From Planctomycetota bacterium (GTDB lineage Bacteria > Planctomycetota > Planctomycetia > Planctomycetales > Planctomycetaceae), in assembly GCA_014584345.1 (NCBI GenBank), contig JACTNB010000033.1, positions 186,001 through 250,000 of the forward strand: 64,000 nucleotides of DNA, in the 5' to 3' direction. Position numbers and translations under genes: made by a program. The notes under the pieces were generated by a model. It worked only from the letters and a program-made list of their open reading frames with translations. It searched no databases and was not told where the DNA came from. Numbering within the stretch: the first letter of the stretch is position 1; each line of letters opens with the position of its first letter. Of the stretch, positions 24,484 through 33,985 are shown one piece after another.

Positions 24484-27400
24484 TTAATCTTCCCGCGCCG
24501 GCGGATTGGAAGCAGAACTACTGGCAGGCGTCGGTTCGGGCACGATTGACTCGCTTAAAACTTCGTACATCGTCAGGCCGCGCTGGGAATCGGCGATCGC
24601 CAGATGTCGGCCATCGGGAGAGAGTTCGAAGCATCTGCGATACATGAATAACTCCTCGTATGCGCGAACGAAGCCCTCGAATTCGCGAAGCAGTTTTCCC
24701 GCCTGCAAATCCCACACGCCGATCTTGCCATCTTGGCGGGTGATGAACGCATACCGTCCGCCCGGAGTGATTTCGATATCGGGGATGATGCGTCCTTCGT
24801 TCCCGTCGCCGGGCCAGTTCAGCAGGCGAAACTTGCTGGGGGCATTCGTGTCGGACTGCAGAATTGTCCCAGTGTTGGTCGTGATCAGCACGGCGGAATC
24901 ATCCGGTAGAAACTCTCCGTCGCAGGCGTGCCCCGGGGTTGCCAGTGCATGCAGGACCGTTCCGGATTGGGCTTCGACGAGAATCGGTCCGTAGTCCGCG
25001 TGTTCGGGGTGTCCGGGCACGAGCAGCAGTCGTCCGTCGTGCGACAGACGCACGAAGGGGGGCCAGAGATGGTGATGCAGATCCAGTTCCCAAAGGAGTT
25101 CGTTCCGCTCCACGTCCCAGGCAACGACCCCCACTTTCCAGGTGTATTCCCCCAGAACACGAATTGCAGCCAGAACACAAATGCGGCCATCCGGGCTAAT
25201 CGCCAGTTGTCGCGAGCCGCTGGTGTTATTCCTTTCACCGGTGAATGAGGGAGAGATGTGCCTGGCCCACTCTCCCGATTTCAGATCCCAGATCTCGGTG
25301 CGATGCTTGGGGCCGGGGCCGGTTCCCGCGCCTGTCTGGAGGGCATCGATGACAAATCGCGTCCCTTCCCGGCAGGTGGCCAAATTCGGGACGTAGGGCA
25401 TTGTCGCGAATCGGCGTTCCGACTTGCCCTCGACGGTCGACAGCAGTTCGACGGCTTTTGGAATCGCCACGAGCAGCGACTTCCCGTCCTCAATGAAATC
25501 GAAGCAGCGAATGGAGGTCGGCGAGCCGTCGTCCGGGACACCGATCCGCGACGTCCAGAGTTCCCGTAGCCCCCGCGGTTCGAAATCGGTCAAGGCAGGT
25601 TCGGTTGGCACGGCTCTCACAACGGCCGAACCGGAATCGGTAGTCACCTCGTAGACCGTCAGCAGTCCCGTGCCGTCCCCGACTAACAAATGGCCGCCAT
25701 CGTGTGAGAGTTCAAAGACGGGGAGTGGCGATTGCCAGATATCTTTTGATCCCGGATAGATGTCGTCCAGTTCTTGAAGCAGGACGCCGTACTTCAGATC
25801 CCAAATCCCGACCTGGCCATCGGCGCTGGCCGTCAGCGCATACTTGCCGTCCGGAGTCAATTCGACCTGCTGAATCGCCCTCGGCTCTTCCGTCTGTGAA
25901 GGCCAGTGAAACATGCGCATATCCGAGGGGTTCTCGACGTCCAACAGCACGAGGTTCCCGTTCACCATGGGTAAAACAACAGCAGAGTCGTCGGGGAGAA
26001 ACTCCCCATCAACGACCGAGGACACGACGTTAGGTCTCAAGAAGTGTCGTTCTTCTCCGGTCCTGGCATCCAGGAGCATCGGACCAATATCGTACTCCCC
26101 CCCGCCGGTCGGGCGCCACAGCGGGACCAACAGATGCCGTCCATCGCCGGAGAACCGAAGAAACCGCATCGCCGCAGCCAGTTTGATACTTTTCTCCCAG
26201 AGCACCTCGTTCTGCTCGATATCCCAGGCAACCAGCTTTTGTTCCCGTGGCTCGACGACGGGGCCGGGACGAAACTGAACACACAATTTTCCGTCCGGGC
26301 TGATGGCAATGGTCGCACGACCGAGGGAGTCGTCCACGGCCCTCAGGCTGCGCCCTCGTAGACTCGGTTCCAGTTCCCAGATTTCGGCATTCGCCGCCGG
26401 CCCCGTCCCGACGGTTGCTGCCAGAAAAGCGAGATTCCGACAACTTGAGAGATTCGGTGTATAAAACGGGAGGCGGGACACGAACCGGCCATCCGTCGCG
26501 TCAAGCAGCTCGATGTTGCTTTTCTCCGTCGTCGAATTTGCCGTGACGATTGACTTCCCCCCCGCGACAAAATCGGCGAAGGCCATATACACCCATTCCT
26601 TGCCGTCACCGGCGACCTGCCTCTGCCACAGTTCCCGAAACACCAACGGCGGTGATGCCTCGCGTTTGTGTTCTGGAGCGGGTACCTGCGACATTTGAGG
26701 AGTCACGGGCACCTTGGACGGAACCGTTTCCAGGACGAGTGATTCAAGATCACCTGCGACTTCGTAGAGAGCAACGCTACCTTCATTATCGGTAATGGCG
26801 AGATAGCGACCATCAGGAGACAACTCGAAGGCATAGTTGCGATTCTCGATATGGTTGGAACGTTGATCCTTCGGATAGAGATCCTCAATTTCTCGAATTG
26901 GTTTTCCCTGTTGCAGGTTCCAAAGGGCAACCTTTCCGTCCCCGCGTGCCGTCCAGGCATGCTTTCCGTCCGGAGTCACTTCAATTCCGTAGATCTTCTG
27001 TTCCATATCCGTAAGATAAGGCCAGTTGAAGTCGCGGTACTTGGTCGGGTCGTCAAGGTTGATTTGCACGAATTTGCCGCTGATCGTCGTCACCAGGACC
27101 GCGGAACCATCGGGCAGAAATTCCGCATCGGTTGAATATCCTTGAACATAGGGGGCCAGGAATTTTACGCTCCGGCCGGTATGGGCATCCAGCAGGAGCG
27201 GGCCCTTTTGAGTATTTCCCTCCTCGCGGCAGTTACCGGCGAGTAAAAAACGGCCATCGGGCGAGAAGCGGAAAAACTTCAACGACGAGTCCCCCGGCAG
27301 GGATCTCTCCCAGAGGATTCGATTCTCCCGCACATTCCAGACGACGAAGTCGTTATATTCGAACAGTCGCCCGGCTTCGTCGTGTCGTGCGGTCCCCAAT

Positions 27401-29604
27401 GCGCAGAGGCTACCATCGGGACTGATCGCGAGTCTTTTGATCGACGGAAAAGACTCCAGCTCGCTGGTGACAAGCGGCACGGTTTCCCCGCTCGCCAGAT
27501 TCAATACGTCAGTCCCCACGCTCGAATCGGGTCGACTCATGACGGACGCCACCAGCGGCTGCCCAATGGAGGTACCCAGGTAGGCACCACCGTAGGGCAA
27601 GCGGCGCATCGACTGACCATCCGCCGCGGAAAGAAGTTCGACCTTTCCAATGATCGCGGTGATCAGCGAGCGGTTGTCGGACGTAAACCCGACATACTGA
27701 ACGGGGAAGCGACGTTTGCCGTTCTCTGGTGGTGGTGCGACCTGTCGTTTCCACAGCAGGCGGAGTGGCGCGGGAGGAGGCGGAGATTGGGCTGTCGGAG
27801 AAGGAGGCGTTTCCGGACTGTCGGATTTTCTGCCAGATGGGGACACCCTTGGAACCAAGGAAATCTCCAATGCGGCCGTCTTGTCGCGTTCCAGGTGAAA
27901 CTCGCTGCTCGAAAGCCGCATGCCTCCCAAAGTCGCCACCAACTGGTGGTCCTGCCCTTCGATGGTGATCGGCAGGGTTTCCCCGATTGGGACCGCGACG
28001 CCGTTGACGAGGAGGCTTAACTGGTGCTTCCCGGCTCGTTTTTTTCCCTTCCAGCCGAGATCAGTCAACGTGATGCGGTCACCATCCAGTTCGACACCAA
28101 TCCGCGCGTCGTTGACTTCGATGCGTACGTCTCCCGTGGATGTCCGCAACAGCATGAGGACTCCCATCAGGATCACGGGCAACAACACAGCCGCTGCGAT
28201 GGCTGTCGACCTGTTCCACCAGGGGGGTGTTGGCCGTCGGGTGCGGTGTACCCAGGTCTGCGTGCGAGCGCCCCGGGCCAGCTCTTCGAGCGATGCTTGC
28301 GGGGACGGAGTGGGCATGGTCTGCGGCGTCGTGGAGCCCTCCCCCTTCAGCCAGCGAGTCAGATCGTCCGCAACTTCCCGCATCGAGGCGTAACGGTCGC
28401 CAAGGGACCGGGCCATCATCCGATGGCAGATGGTCGCCAATGCTGGATCGACGTCTTGCCGTTGCGTCTGAATCGGTGGTGGATCGGTCGTCTGAATCTG
28501 GCTCAGCACCGCCATCACGCCTCCCTGGTAGGGGAGGTGACTTGCCAGCAGTTCATACAGAATCACGCCCAGGCTATAGATATCGCTCTGCGGCCCGACG
28601 GCATTGGGATCGCCACTTACCTGCTCAGGCGACATGTAGGCGGGAGAGCCCACGATGACTCCGCTGTGGGTCAACCGGGCTTCTTCTTCCCGGTCGACCA
28701 GCAAGGCGAGCCCAAAATCCATGATGACCGGCTCGTGTTTTTTATCGAGCATGATGTTGGCCGGCTTCAAATCGCGATGGACAATCCCCTGCTCATGTGC
28801 GGTCTGCAGGGCTTGGGCCAATTTGCGGATCAACATTGCCGCCTGACGTTGCGGTTGCTGTCGTCCGTTGCGTGTTATTGCTTGCAGCGAACGCCCTTCT
28901 ATATAGGCCATCGTGATATAGCGATGCCCGTCTGTCTCGCCGATGTCGTGGACGGCGCAGATATTGGGATGATTGAGTGTCGCAGCCGCACGGGCTTCAC
29001 GGCGGAAACGTTCCGCCTCGTCGCTGTTCGCGGCGACATCCTGCTTGGGGACTTTGATCGCCACCCGTCTCTGCAACTCTTCATCCAGGGCGAGATAGAC
29101 TTTCCCCATCGCCCCCGCGCCCAGCAGCTTGAGAACCTTGTAGCGGCCGATTGTCCGAGGGAGTTCACTCCCCCCCGGCAACACCGGCGAAACTTTGGAT
29201 CGACCGGCCTGGGGAGACGAGGACTCCCCCGCGCGAGAGGAAATTACCGTTTCGCCAACCAGCCGGGCATCGTCGGCGTTCTCCTGATCGGGCTTTCCAG
29301 CAGGCGCCGGGGCGAGCGACGATTCTTCCCACTTGCTCAACACGGCGGAAATGACTTCCCTGGCGTCGGGAAATCGTCGCTCATATTCGGCGGAATCGAC
29401 CGGCAGTCCACGGCGGGCGCGCCATTCCACCTCGATCGCCAGCAATTCGGAAAACAACCTCGGCCGAACTTCGTCGGACGACTCGGACAGAAAATCTTCA
29501 ATTCTCGGCTGACGATTCGCGCTCCACTCGGATTCAAATCGATCCGCGATCGAATCGATCTCCCGCAACAGGGCAATCTCGTTTGATGGAGGTCTCGATG
29601 TCAT
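24484..29604 (-). CDS. Transmembrane Ser/Thr protein kinase with three tandem beta-propeller modules
   Basis: 1706 residues. Residues 1-90 are the planctomycete kinase N-terminal region (RIEDFLSESSDEVRPRLFSE). The kinase domain spans about 152-420: LGAGAMGKVY glycine loop, K174 (VAIKVPK), HRDLKPAN with D268 and DFG with D286, so it should be active. A membrane helix lies near residue 480 (AIAAAVLLPVILMGVLMLL). Outside the cell lie about 1,100 residues of WD40-like blades, arranged as three homologous modules that each start with a phrase like LWKRQVAP, RELWQRQVAG or RELWTSRIG. Each blade ends in LSPDGRYLAI-type motifs. The kinase may sense something outside and phosphorylate cytoplasmic targets. 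A divergent ECF gene lies at 30337, as often with these kinases. Confidence 0.9.
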   Translation of the reverse strand: MTSRPPSNEIALLREIDSIADRFESEWSANRQPRIEDFLSESSDEVRPRLFSELLAIEVEWRARRGLPVDSAEYERRFPDAREVISAVLSKWEESSLAPAPAGKPDQENADDARLVGETVISSRAGESSSPQAGRSKVSPVLPGGSELPRTIGRYKVLKLLGAGAMGKVYLALDEELQRRVAIKVPKQDVAANSDEAERFRREARAAATLNHPNICAVHDIGETDGHRYITMAYIEGRSLQAITRNGRQQPQRQAAMLIRKLAQALQTAHEQGIVHRDLKPANIMLDKKHEPVIMDFGLALLVDREEEARLTHSGVIVGSPAYMSPEQVSGDPNAVGPQSDIYSLGVILYELLASHLPYQGGVMAVLSQIQTTDPPPIQTQRQDVDPALATICHRMMARSLGDRYASMREVADDLTRWLKGEGSTTPQTMPTPSPQASLEELARGARTQTWVHRTRRPTPPWWNRSTAIAAAVLLPVILMGVLMLLRTSTGDVRIEVNDARIGVELDGDRITLTDLGWKGKKRAGKHQLSLLVNGVAVPIGETLPITIEGQDHQLVATLGGMRLSSSEFHLERDKTAALEISLVPRVSPSGRKSDSPETPPSPTAQSPPPPAPLRLLWKRQVAPPPENGKRRFPVQYVGFTSDNRSLITAIIGKVELLSAADGQSMRRLPYGGAYLGTSIGQPLVASVMSRPDSSVGTDVLNLASGETVPLVTSELESFPSIKRLAISPDGSLCALGTARHDEAGRLFEYNDFVVWNVRENRILWERSLPGDSSLKFFRFSPDGRFLLAGNCREEGNTQKGPLLLDAHTGRSVKFLAPYVQGYSTDAEFLPDGSAVLVTTISGKFVQINLDDPTKYRDFNWPYLTDMEQKIYGIEVTPDGKHAWTARGDGKVALWNLQQGKPIREIEDLYPKDQRSNHIENRNYAFELSPDGRYLAITDNEGSVALYEVAGDLESLVLETVPSKVPVTPQMSQVPAPEHKREASPPLVFRELWQRQVAGDGKEWVYMAFADFVAGGKSIVTANSTTEKSNIELLDATDGRFVSRLPFYTPNLSSCRNLAFLAATVGTGPAANAEIWELEPSLRGRSLRAVDDSLGRATIAISPDGKLCVQFRPGPVVEPREQKLVAWDIEQNEVLWEKSIKLAAAMRFLRFSGDGRHLLVPLWRPTGGGEYDIGPMLLDARTGEERHFLRPNVVSSVVDGEFLPDDSAVVLPMVNGNLVLLDVENPSDMRMFHWPSQTEEPRAIQQVELTPDGKYALTASADGQVGIWDLKYGVLLQELDDIYPGSKDIWQSPLPVFELSHDGGHLLVGDGTGLLTVYEVTTDSGSAVVRAVPTEPALTDFEPRGLRELWTSRIGVPDDGSPTSIRCFDFIEDGKSLLVAIPKAVELLSTVEGKSERRFATMPYVPNLATCREGTRFVIDALQTGAGTGPGPKHRTEIWDLKSGEWARHISPSFTGERNNTSGSRQLAISPDGRICVLAAIRVLGEYTWKVGVVAWDVERNELLWELDLHHHLWPPFVRLSHDGRLLLVPGHPEHADYGPILVEAQSGTVLHALATPGHACDGEFLPDDSAVLITTNTGTILQSDTNAPSKFRLLNWPGDGNEGRIIPDIEITPGGRYAFITRQDGKIGVWDLQAGKLLREFEGFVRAYEELFMYRRCFELSPDGRHLAIADSQRGLTMYEVLSESIVPEPTPASSSASNPPARED

Positions 29605-29771
29605 GTGCCTTGGCGTTCCAGCAACGGTCGCGAGTTAAGGGGCCAGGAACGGGAATTCACTTCATCTTCTGTGCATGCAAACAACTTACCAGAACCAGCA
29701 ACAGACCACCGTAATCGATAGTGTCGCAAAATCCATGATAAACTCCAGTATCCCTGCAGAGGAACCTGCCA

Positions 29772-30155
29772 CTAAAACCCCACTAGTTTGCCGTCGTGAT
29801 TCACCAGTCCCACCCGGCCATCGTCGACACTGATCACCAGAAAATGTTTGTCTACCATCCAGCGGAACCAGCGCTGGTCTGGCATGCCCATCTGGGCTCG
29901 TTGTTCCGGCGTGGGAATGGCGATCCTGCGGGGCAATTTCGGATCGTCTTCAAAGAGTTCGACACCAGCCCCGAGCAACCGTTGGACCTCGGGCAGCGTC
30001 ATGCCGGGCTTGATACGGGCGAACCCCTCCGCTGTGGGCTTTCCGCCGCACCCCGTCAGCAATACCAGCAGAAGGATCAGCAGGATACTTCCCGCTGACT
30101 TGTCAGGTATGCAACAGGCAGCATGAACGGCACGGGAATTTGATTCAGCATGCAT
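29772..30155 (-). CDS. Lipoprotein with SmpA/OmlA (BamE-like) domain
   Basis: 127 residues. The lipobox is LLTGC with C36, after a hydrophobic stretch (ILLILLLVLL), so it should be a lipoprotein. ARIKPGMTLPEVQRLLGAG is the SmpA/OmlA/BamE motif that begins the domain, and the tail (FLVISVDDGRVGLVNHDGKLVG) fits the usual beta sheet. BamE-type proteins assist outer-membrane protein assembly, but planctomycete versions are shorter and mostly unstudied. The ATG at 30155 gives a long pre-lipobox part; a later start is possible. It lies between the kinase gene (same strand, 167 bases away) and the divergent ECF gene. Confidence 0.75.
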   Translation of the reverse strand: MHAESNSRAVHAACCIPDKSAGSILLILLLVLLTGCGGKPTAEGFARIKPGMTLPEVQRLLGAGVELFEDDPKLPRRIAIPTPEQRAQMGMPDQRWFRWMVDKHFLVISVDDGRVGLVNHDGKLVGF

Positions 30156-30336
30156 AGGTCAGGTCTCCTCTCGATTCGGTATTGAGAATACAGGTCACGG
30201 TCCCTAACAGGAAATGGCCAGAGAGGGTTCGAGCGGTGACAAGAAATCTCCCAAAAAACTATCCACGCGGGAATTGCCGTGCTATAACGTCTTTTCTGCT
30301 AGTTCGTTATGACATGAGGCCTGGAAAAATATCCGC

Positions 30337-30948
30337 ATGAGTACCGAAGTGCCGCCCGATGATCCGCTGCCCGATTCCGCCGGTTCCATGAGCCTGCTGT
30401 TGCAGGACTGGTCGGCAAACGAGGAACGGATCGCGGAAAAGATCGCGGTCGAGTACTTTCCGCGCCTCAGAAGGTTTTCTCAGCGCGTGCTCGGGCTGCT
30501 CCCGGGAGCAGCCACCGAGGCGGATGATGTCGTCCAGAGCGCCATTAAGAGCCTGTGTCTGTTCATGCGGCGGCAATCCGATGCCTGCGACAAGGATCGC
30601 GACGATATCTGGCGGCTGCTCTGCCATATCGCCGCCCGCAAGGCGTCGCGACGCCGCCTCCGCCAGACCCGCGGACTGCGAAATGGACGTCTCCATCCGA
30701 TATCGGACCTCGCAACGGATGGCTCATTTTCCGTGGAGGACGCGCTGGAGCACGTATCCCCGGCGGAGTTCGACCTGATGATCCAGGATGTGGTCGCGAA
30801 TCTCGACAAGTCCCTGCAAATCATCGCCCTGCTTGTCATGGAAGGGAAAACGCAGTCGGAAATTAGCGACATTCTCGGCTGTTCACGCCGCACCGTGATC
30901 CGGAAGTTTGACATGATAAAACGGCTGTTACAAACCGCACTGGAATAA
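30337..30948 (+). CDS. ECF-type sigma factor
   Basis: 203 residues. Region 2 lies near residues 30-75 (VEYFPRLRRFSQRVLG ... EADDVVQSAIKSLCLFMRR) and region 4 near 150-200 (LLVMEGKTQSEISDILGCSRRTVIRKFDMIKRLL, shown here as the helix-turn-helix region). These planctomycete factors lack a usual anti-sigma gene nearby and are often found with Ser/Thr kinases, as here with the one at 24484 across a lipoprotein gene. I infer that phosphorylation by the kinase may control it; this is not visible in the sequence. The ATG at 30337 has GGAAAA upstream. Confidence 0.88.
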   Translation: MSTEVPPDDPLPDSAGSMSLLLQDWSANEERIAEKIAVEYFPRLRRFSQRVLGLLPGAATEADDVVQSAIKSLCLFMRRQSDACDKDRDDIWRLLCHIAARKASRRRLRQTRGLRNGRLHPISDLATDGSFSVEDALEHVSPAEFDLMIQDVVANLDKSLQIIALLVMEGKTQSEISDILGCSRRTVIRKFDMIKRLLQTALE

Positions 30949-31256
30949 CCCCCACTGTTTTGAGCGAGATAACCCTCGGAGCAAAGTTCGTAGATCTTTG
31001 TTTCCTTGGAAACCACAAGGCAGGTTTCGCGGTAACACAGGTTTTACAAGAGGAGTCGGCGCCAAGGGATCCGACGGCACCCAAGCAGGAGGCTTGTGCT
31101 CAGGGAGTTGTCCCCCCTCTTTCCGGCGGATAACATATTTGTTTCCACAGATATATCATTGCCTTACAGAACCCGCGATTCGCTCGACACCTTGGCGAGC
31201 ACTCACTTCAGTTCGATCACTACGTTCGCCCTCGGCAACGGATTTCAGGTGCAATC
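30949..31256. other. 308-base gap, no gene seen
   Basis: Between the ECF gene and the second PSCyt-PSD gene. I see no RNA gene, repeat copy or clear terminator. It may hold the promoter of the PSCyt-PSD/DUF1501 pair. Confidence 0.4.
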
Positions 31257-33953
31257 ATGAATCGAAAATCATGTTCACCCCACCCAATCATCCCATGCGG
31301 CGGGAATGCGAACTTCGATCGTCTGGCCTTCGTGGTTGTGTGGCTGTCGGCCTGTTCCGCCATCTGGGGAAACGAAGAGCACCGGAAGCATTTCGAAGAC
31401 CGGATCCGCCCGTTGTTGATCAAACATTGTTATGACTGCCACGGACCGGACGTTGCCGAGGGGAAACTTCGGCTCGATTCCAGGATCGGCTGGCAACGCG
31501 GTGGAGAACGGGGACCGGCAATCGCTCCGGGGGATCCGGCCTCGAGTCTGTTGCTGCGGGCGGTCACATACCGCGACGAAAAGTTTCAGATGCCCCCGCC
31601 CGACTCGGGTGGAAAACTGAGTGACGTTGAGATCGAAGACCTGACGCTCTGGATTCGACGCGGAGCATTCGATCCGCGAGAGGGACAGTATGTTGCCACG
31701 GAGGCAGAGGAAGCCGCGAAACGGCACTGGGCATTTCAACCGATCTCTCCGCCATACATCGCGGAGGGGGTCCATCCCGTCGATTATTTGGTCGAGGAAA
31801 AACTGCGGGAACGGGATTTCGTGGTCACCGCGGCGGCCGATATGCGCACGCTGATTCGTCGCTCCACGTACGATTTGCTGGGATTGCCTCCGACCGATCA
31901 TCAACTGGCCACTTCCCGGGAAGCCTATCCTCAATTGATCGGGGAATTGTTGGCATCGCCGCATTATGGCGAACGCTGGGGCCGGCATTGGCTCGATGTG
32001 GCGCGCTACTCGGACGCCAAGGACGGGGTGTTGATGTATGGCGATGCGCGGATCCGCCCCTTTGCCTACACCTATCGCGACTATGTCATCCGGGCCTTCA
32101 ACGACGACAAGCCATTTGATGGGTTTATCCGCGAGCAGTTGGCCGCCGATCAACTCGGCCTTGCAGACGATTCCCCTACCCTGGCGGCTATGGGACTGCT
32201 GACGCTCGGACGGTTGTTCGACAGAAATCCGCACGATGTCATCGACGACCAGATCGACGTGATCGGGCGAGGATTCCTGGGGCTTTCGCTATCATGTGCA
32301 CGATGCCACGACCACAAGATCGATCCCGTTTCCACCGCTGATTACTACTCCCTGTATGGCGTATTCGCAAGTGCAGTCGCGCCATACGAACTGCCACGGA
32401 TCGGCCCTGTCAGCGAAGCGGGGCAAGCCTTTGAAGACGAACTGACCACGAAACTCAAGGAAATCAGCGACCTGCAGCAGGCTCACTATCACGAAGTGCT
32501 GAAGACGGCACGAGAACGAACGCCGGATTATCTGGCGCACGTCGCCACCACCGAACCCGATGTGGCGGAAACGACGTTCTTCTTTTTATCGCTGACACCC
32601 GACCAATTACGACCGCAGATGATTCGGGAGTGGCGGCAACTGATCGCGCGGCGGGCCTTTGCCGATGATGCGTTGTTCGGCCCCTGGCATGATTTGATGC
32701 GAGACCCTTTATTGAAGCCCGACGACTGGCTGGCACGGGGAGTCGATCCCCGCATCATAGCGGAACTGGTGTCCGTTCAGCCCACCACGCAGGAAGAGGT
32801 AGCCCGTGCGTACGGGAGGGTGATTCGGGACGCCTGGCAGGCCGACCCCGAGGGACGAGACCCATTGGCCGCGCTGCTGGTTTCGCGCGATGGCCCGATC
32901 TGGTTTCCGATGCGGGACGTGGCGTTTTATCTCTCGCGCACAGCGGGGGACGCCTATCGCGGCCTGCTGGGGCAACTCGATGCTATCTGCGTGAAACATC
33001 CCCACGCGGCTCCTCGGGCCATGATCCTCCGCGACGCGGAAGTGCTCTGCGATCCGGTGATTTTCCAGCGGGGAGATCCCAGTGCGCGCGGCAGTTCCGT
33101 GCCACGCCAATTCTTGCGTATCTTGTCCCCGCGTGGACAAAGTCCGTTTACCAAGGGCTCGGGCCGGCTGGAACTTGCCCAGGCCATCGCCTCCCCCTCC
33201 AACCCACTTACCGCTCGTGTCTGGGTCAATCGTGTCTGGATGCATCATTTTGGCGAACCGCTGGTGGAGAACCCCGGTGACTTCGGATTGCAGGCAAAAC
33301 AACCCGTTCAGTTGGAACTGCTCGATTACCTCGCCGACTACTTTATCAGGCACGGTTGGCAAACCAAGCCGCTGCATGAATTGATCATGACGTCCCGCAC
33401 GTACCAGCGTGCCTCGGAAATTCCTCGCACGGATATCATGGCCAGGCAGGTACGGTCGGATCCCGGGAACACGTTACTGTGGCGTGCCAATCGCCGCCGG
33501 CTCGATCTCGAACAGATGCGAGACACGCTCCTGGTCGTTTCAGGCGAGTTGGATACAACCATGTTCGGCCGTCCGCGGGGAATTACGGACGAGGCAAATC
33601 AACGGCGGACGGTGTATGCCTTTGTCGAACGGCAAAACATTCCGGCGATCGTGCAAACGTTCGACTTCGCGAATGCCGACACTTCGACGCCGCGACGCAA
33701 CCTGACCACGGTTCCGCAACAGGCGCTCTTCGCCTTGAATTCCAGTTTCATGCTGGCACGGGCAAAGGCGTTGGCCGAACGAGTCTCCCAGGATGCATCG
33801 TCCCAGCAGGTTGCAAGACTGTACGGCCTCGCCCTCGGACGCGAACCGACACCGACGGAACGGGACGAGTGCAACGGCTTTCTGCAAGCAGGGACGCTGG
33901 AACAACTGGCCCAGGTGCTGCTCATGTCGAACGAACTTATGTTTGTGGATTAA
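31257..33953 (+). CDS. PSCyt1-DUF1549-DUF1553 protein
   Basis: 898 residues. Residues about 43-130 form a PSCyt1 cytochrome-like domain with a true CxxCH motif (KHCYDCHGPDVAEGKLRLDS, read as C60-x2-C-H). DUF1549 follows at about 180-400 (LIRRSTYDLLGLPPT, GERWGRHWLDVARYSDA, LSCARCHDHKIDP with a second CxxCH), and DUF1553 at about 625-880 (RLELAQAIASPSNPLTARV, YQRASEI). The usual order and length fit. It is the partner of the DUF1501 gene at 33986. Unlike the first pair it has a standard heme-type motif and no Ig-like domain. Function is unknown. Confidence 0.9.
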   Translation: MNRKSCSPHPIIPCGGNANFDRLAFVVVWLSACSAIWGNEEHRKHFEDRIRPLLIKHCYDCHGPDVAEGKLRLDSRIGWQRGGERGPAIAPGDPASSLLLRAVTYRDEKFQMPPPDSGGKLSDVEIEDLTLWIRRGAFDPREGQYVATEAEEAAKRHWAFQPISPPYIAEGVHPVDYLVEEKLRERDFVVTAAADMRTLIRRSTYDLLGLPPTDHQLATSREAYPQLIGELLASPHYGERWGRHWLDVARYSDAKDGVLMYGDARIRPFAYTYRDYVIRAFNDDKPFDGFIREQLAADQLGLADDSPTLAAMGLLTLGRLFDRNPHDVIDDQIDVIGRGFLGLSLSCARCHDHKIDPVSTADYYSLYGVFASAVAPYELPRIGPVSEAGQAFEDELTTKLKEISDLQQAHYHEVLKTARERTPDYLAHVATTEPDVAETTFFFLSLTPDQLRPQMIREWRQLIARRAFADDALFGPWHDLMRDPLLKPDDWLARGVDPRIIAELVSVQPTTQEEVARAYGRVIRDAWQADPEGRDPLAALLVSRDGPIWFPMRDVAFYLSRTAGDAYRGLLGQLDAICVKHPHAAPRAMILRDAEVLCDPVIFQRGDPSARGSSVPRQFLRILSPRGQSPFTKGSGRLELAQAIASPSNPLTARVWVNRVWMHHFGEPLVENPGDFGLQAKQPVQLELLDYLADYFIRHGWQTKPLHELIMTSRTYQRASEIPRTDIMARQVRSDPGNTLLWRANRRRLDLEQMRDTLLVVSGELDTTMFGRPRGITDEANQRRTVYAFVERQNIPAIVQTFDFANADTSTPRRNLTTVPQQALFALNSSFMLARAKALAERVSQDASSQQVARLYGLALGREPTPTERDECNGFLQAGTLEQLAQVLLMSNELMFVD

Positions 33954-33985
33954 TTTCAGGCCCAATCAGAACTCGAACTCAGCCC

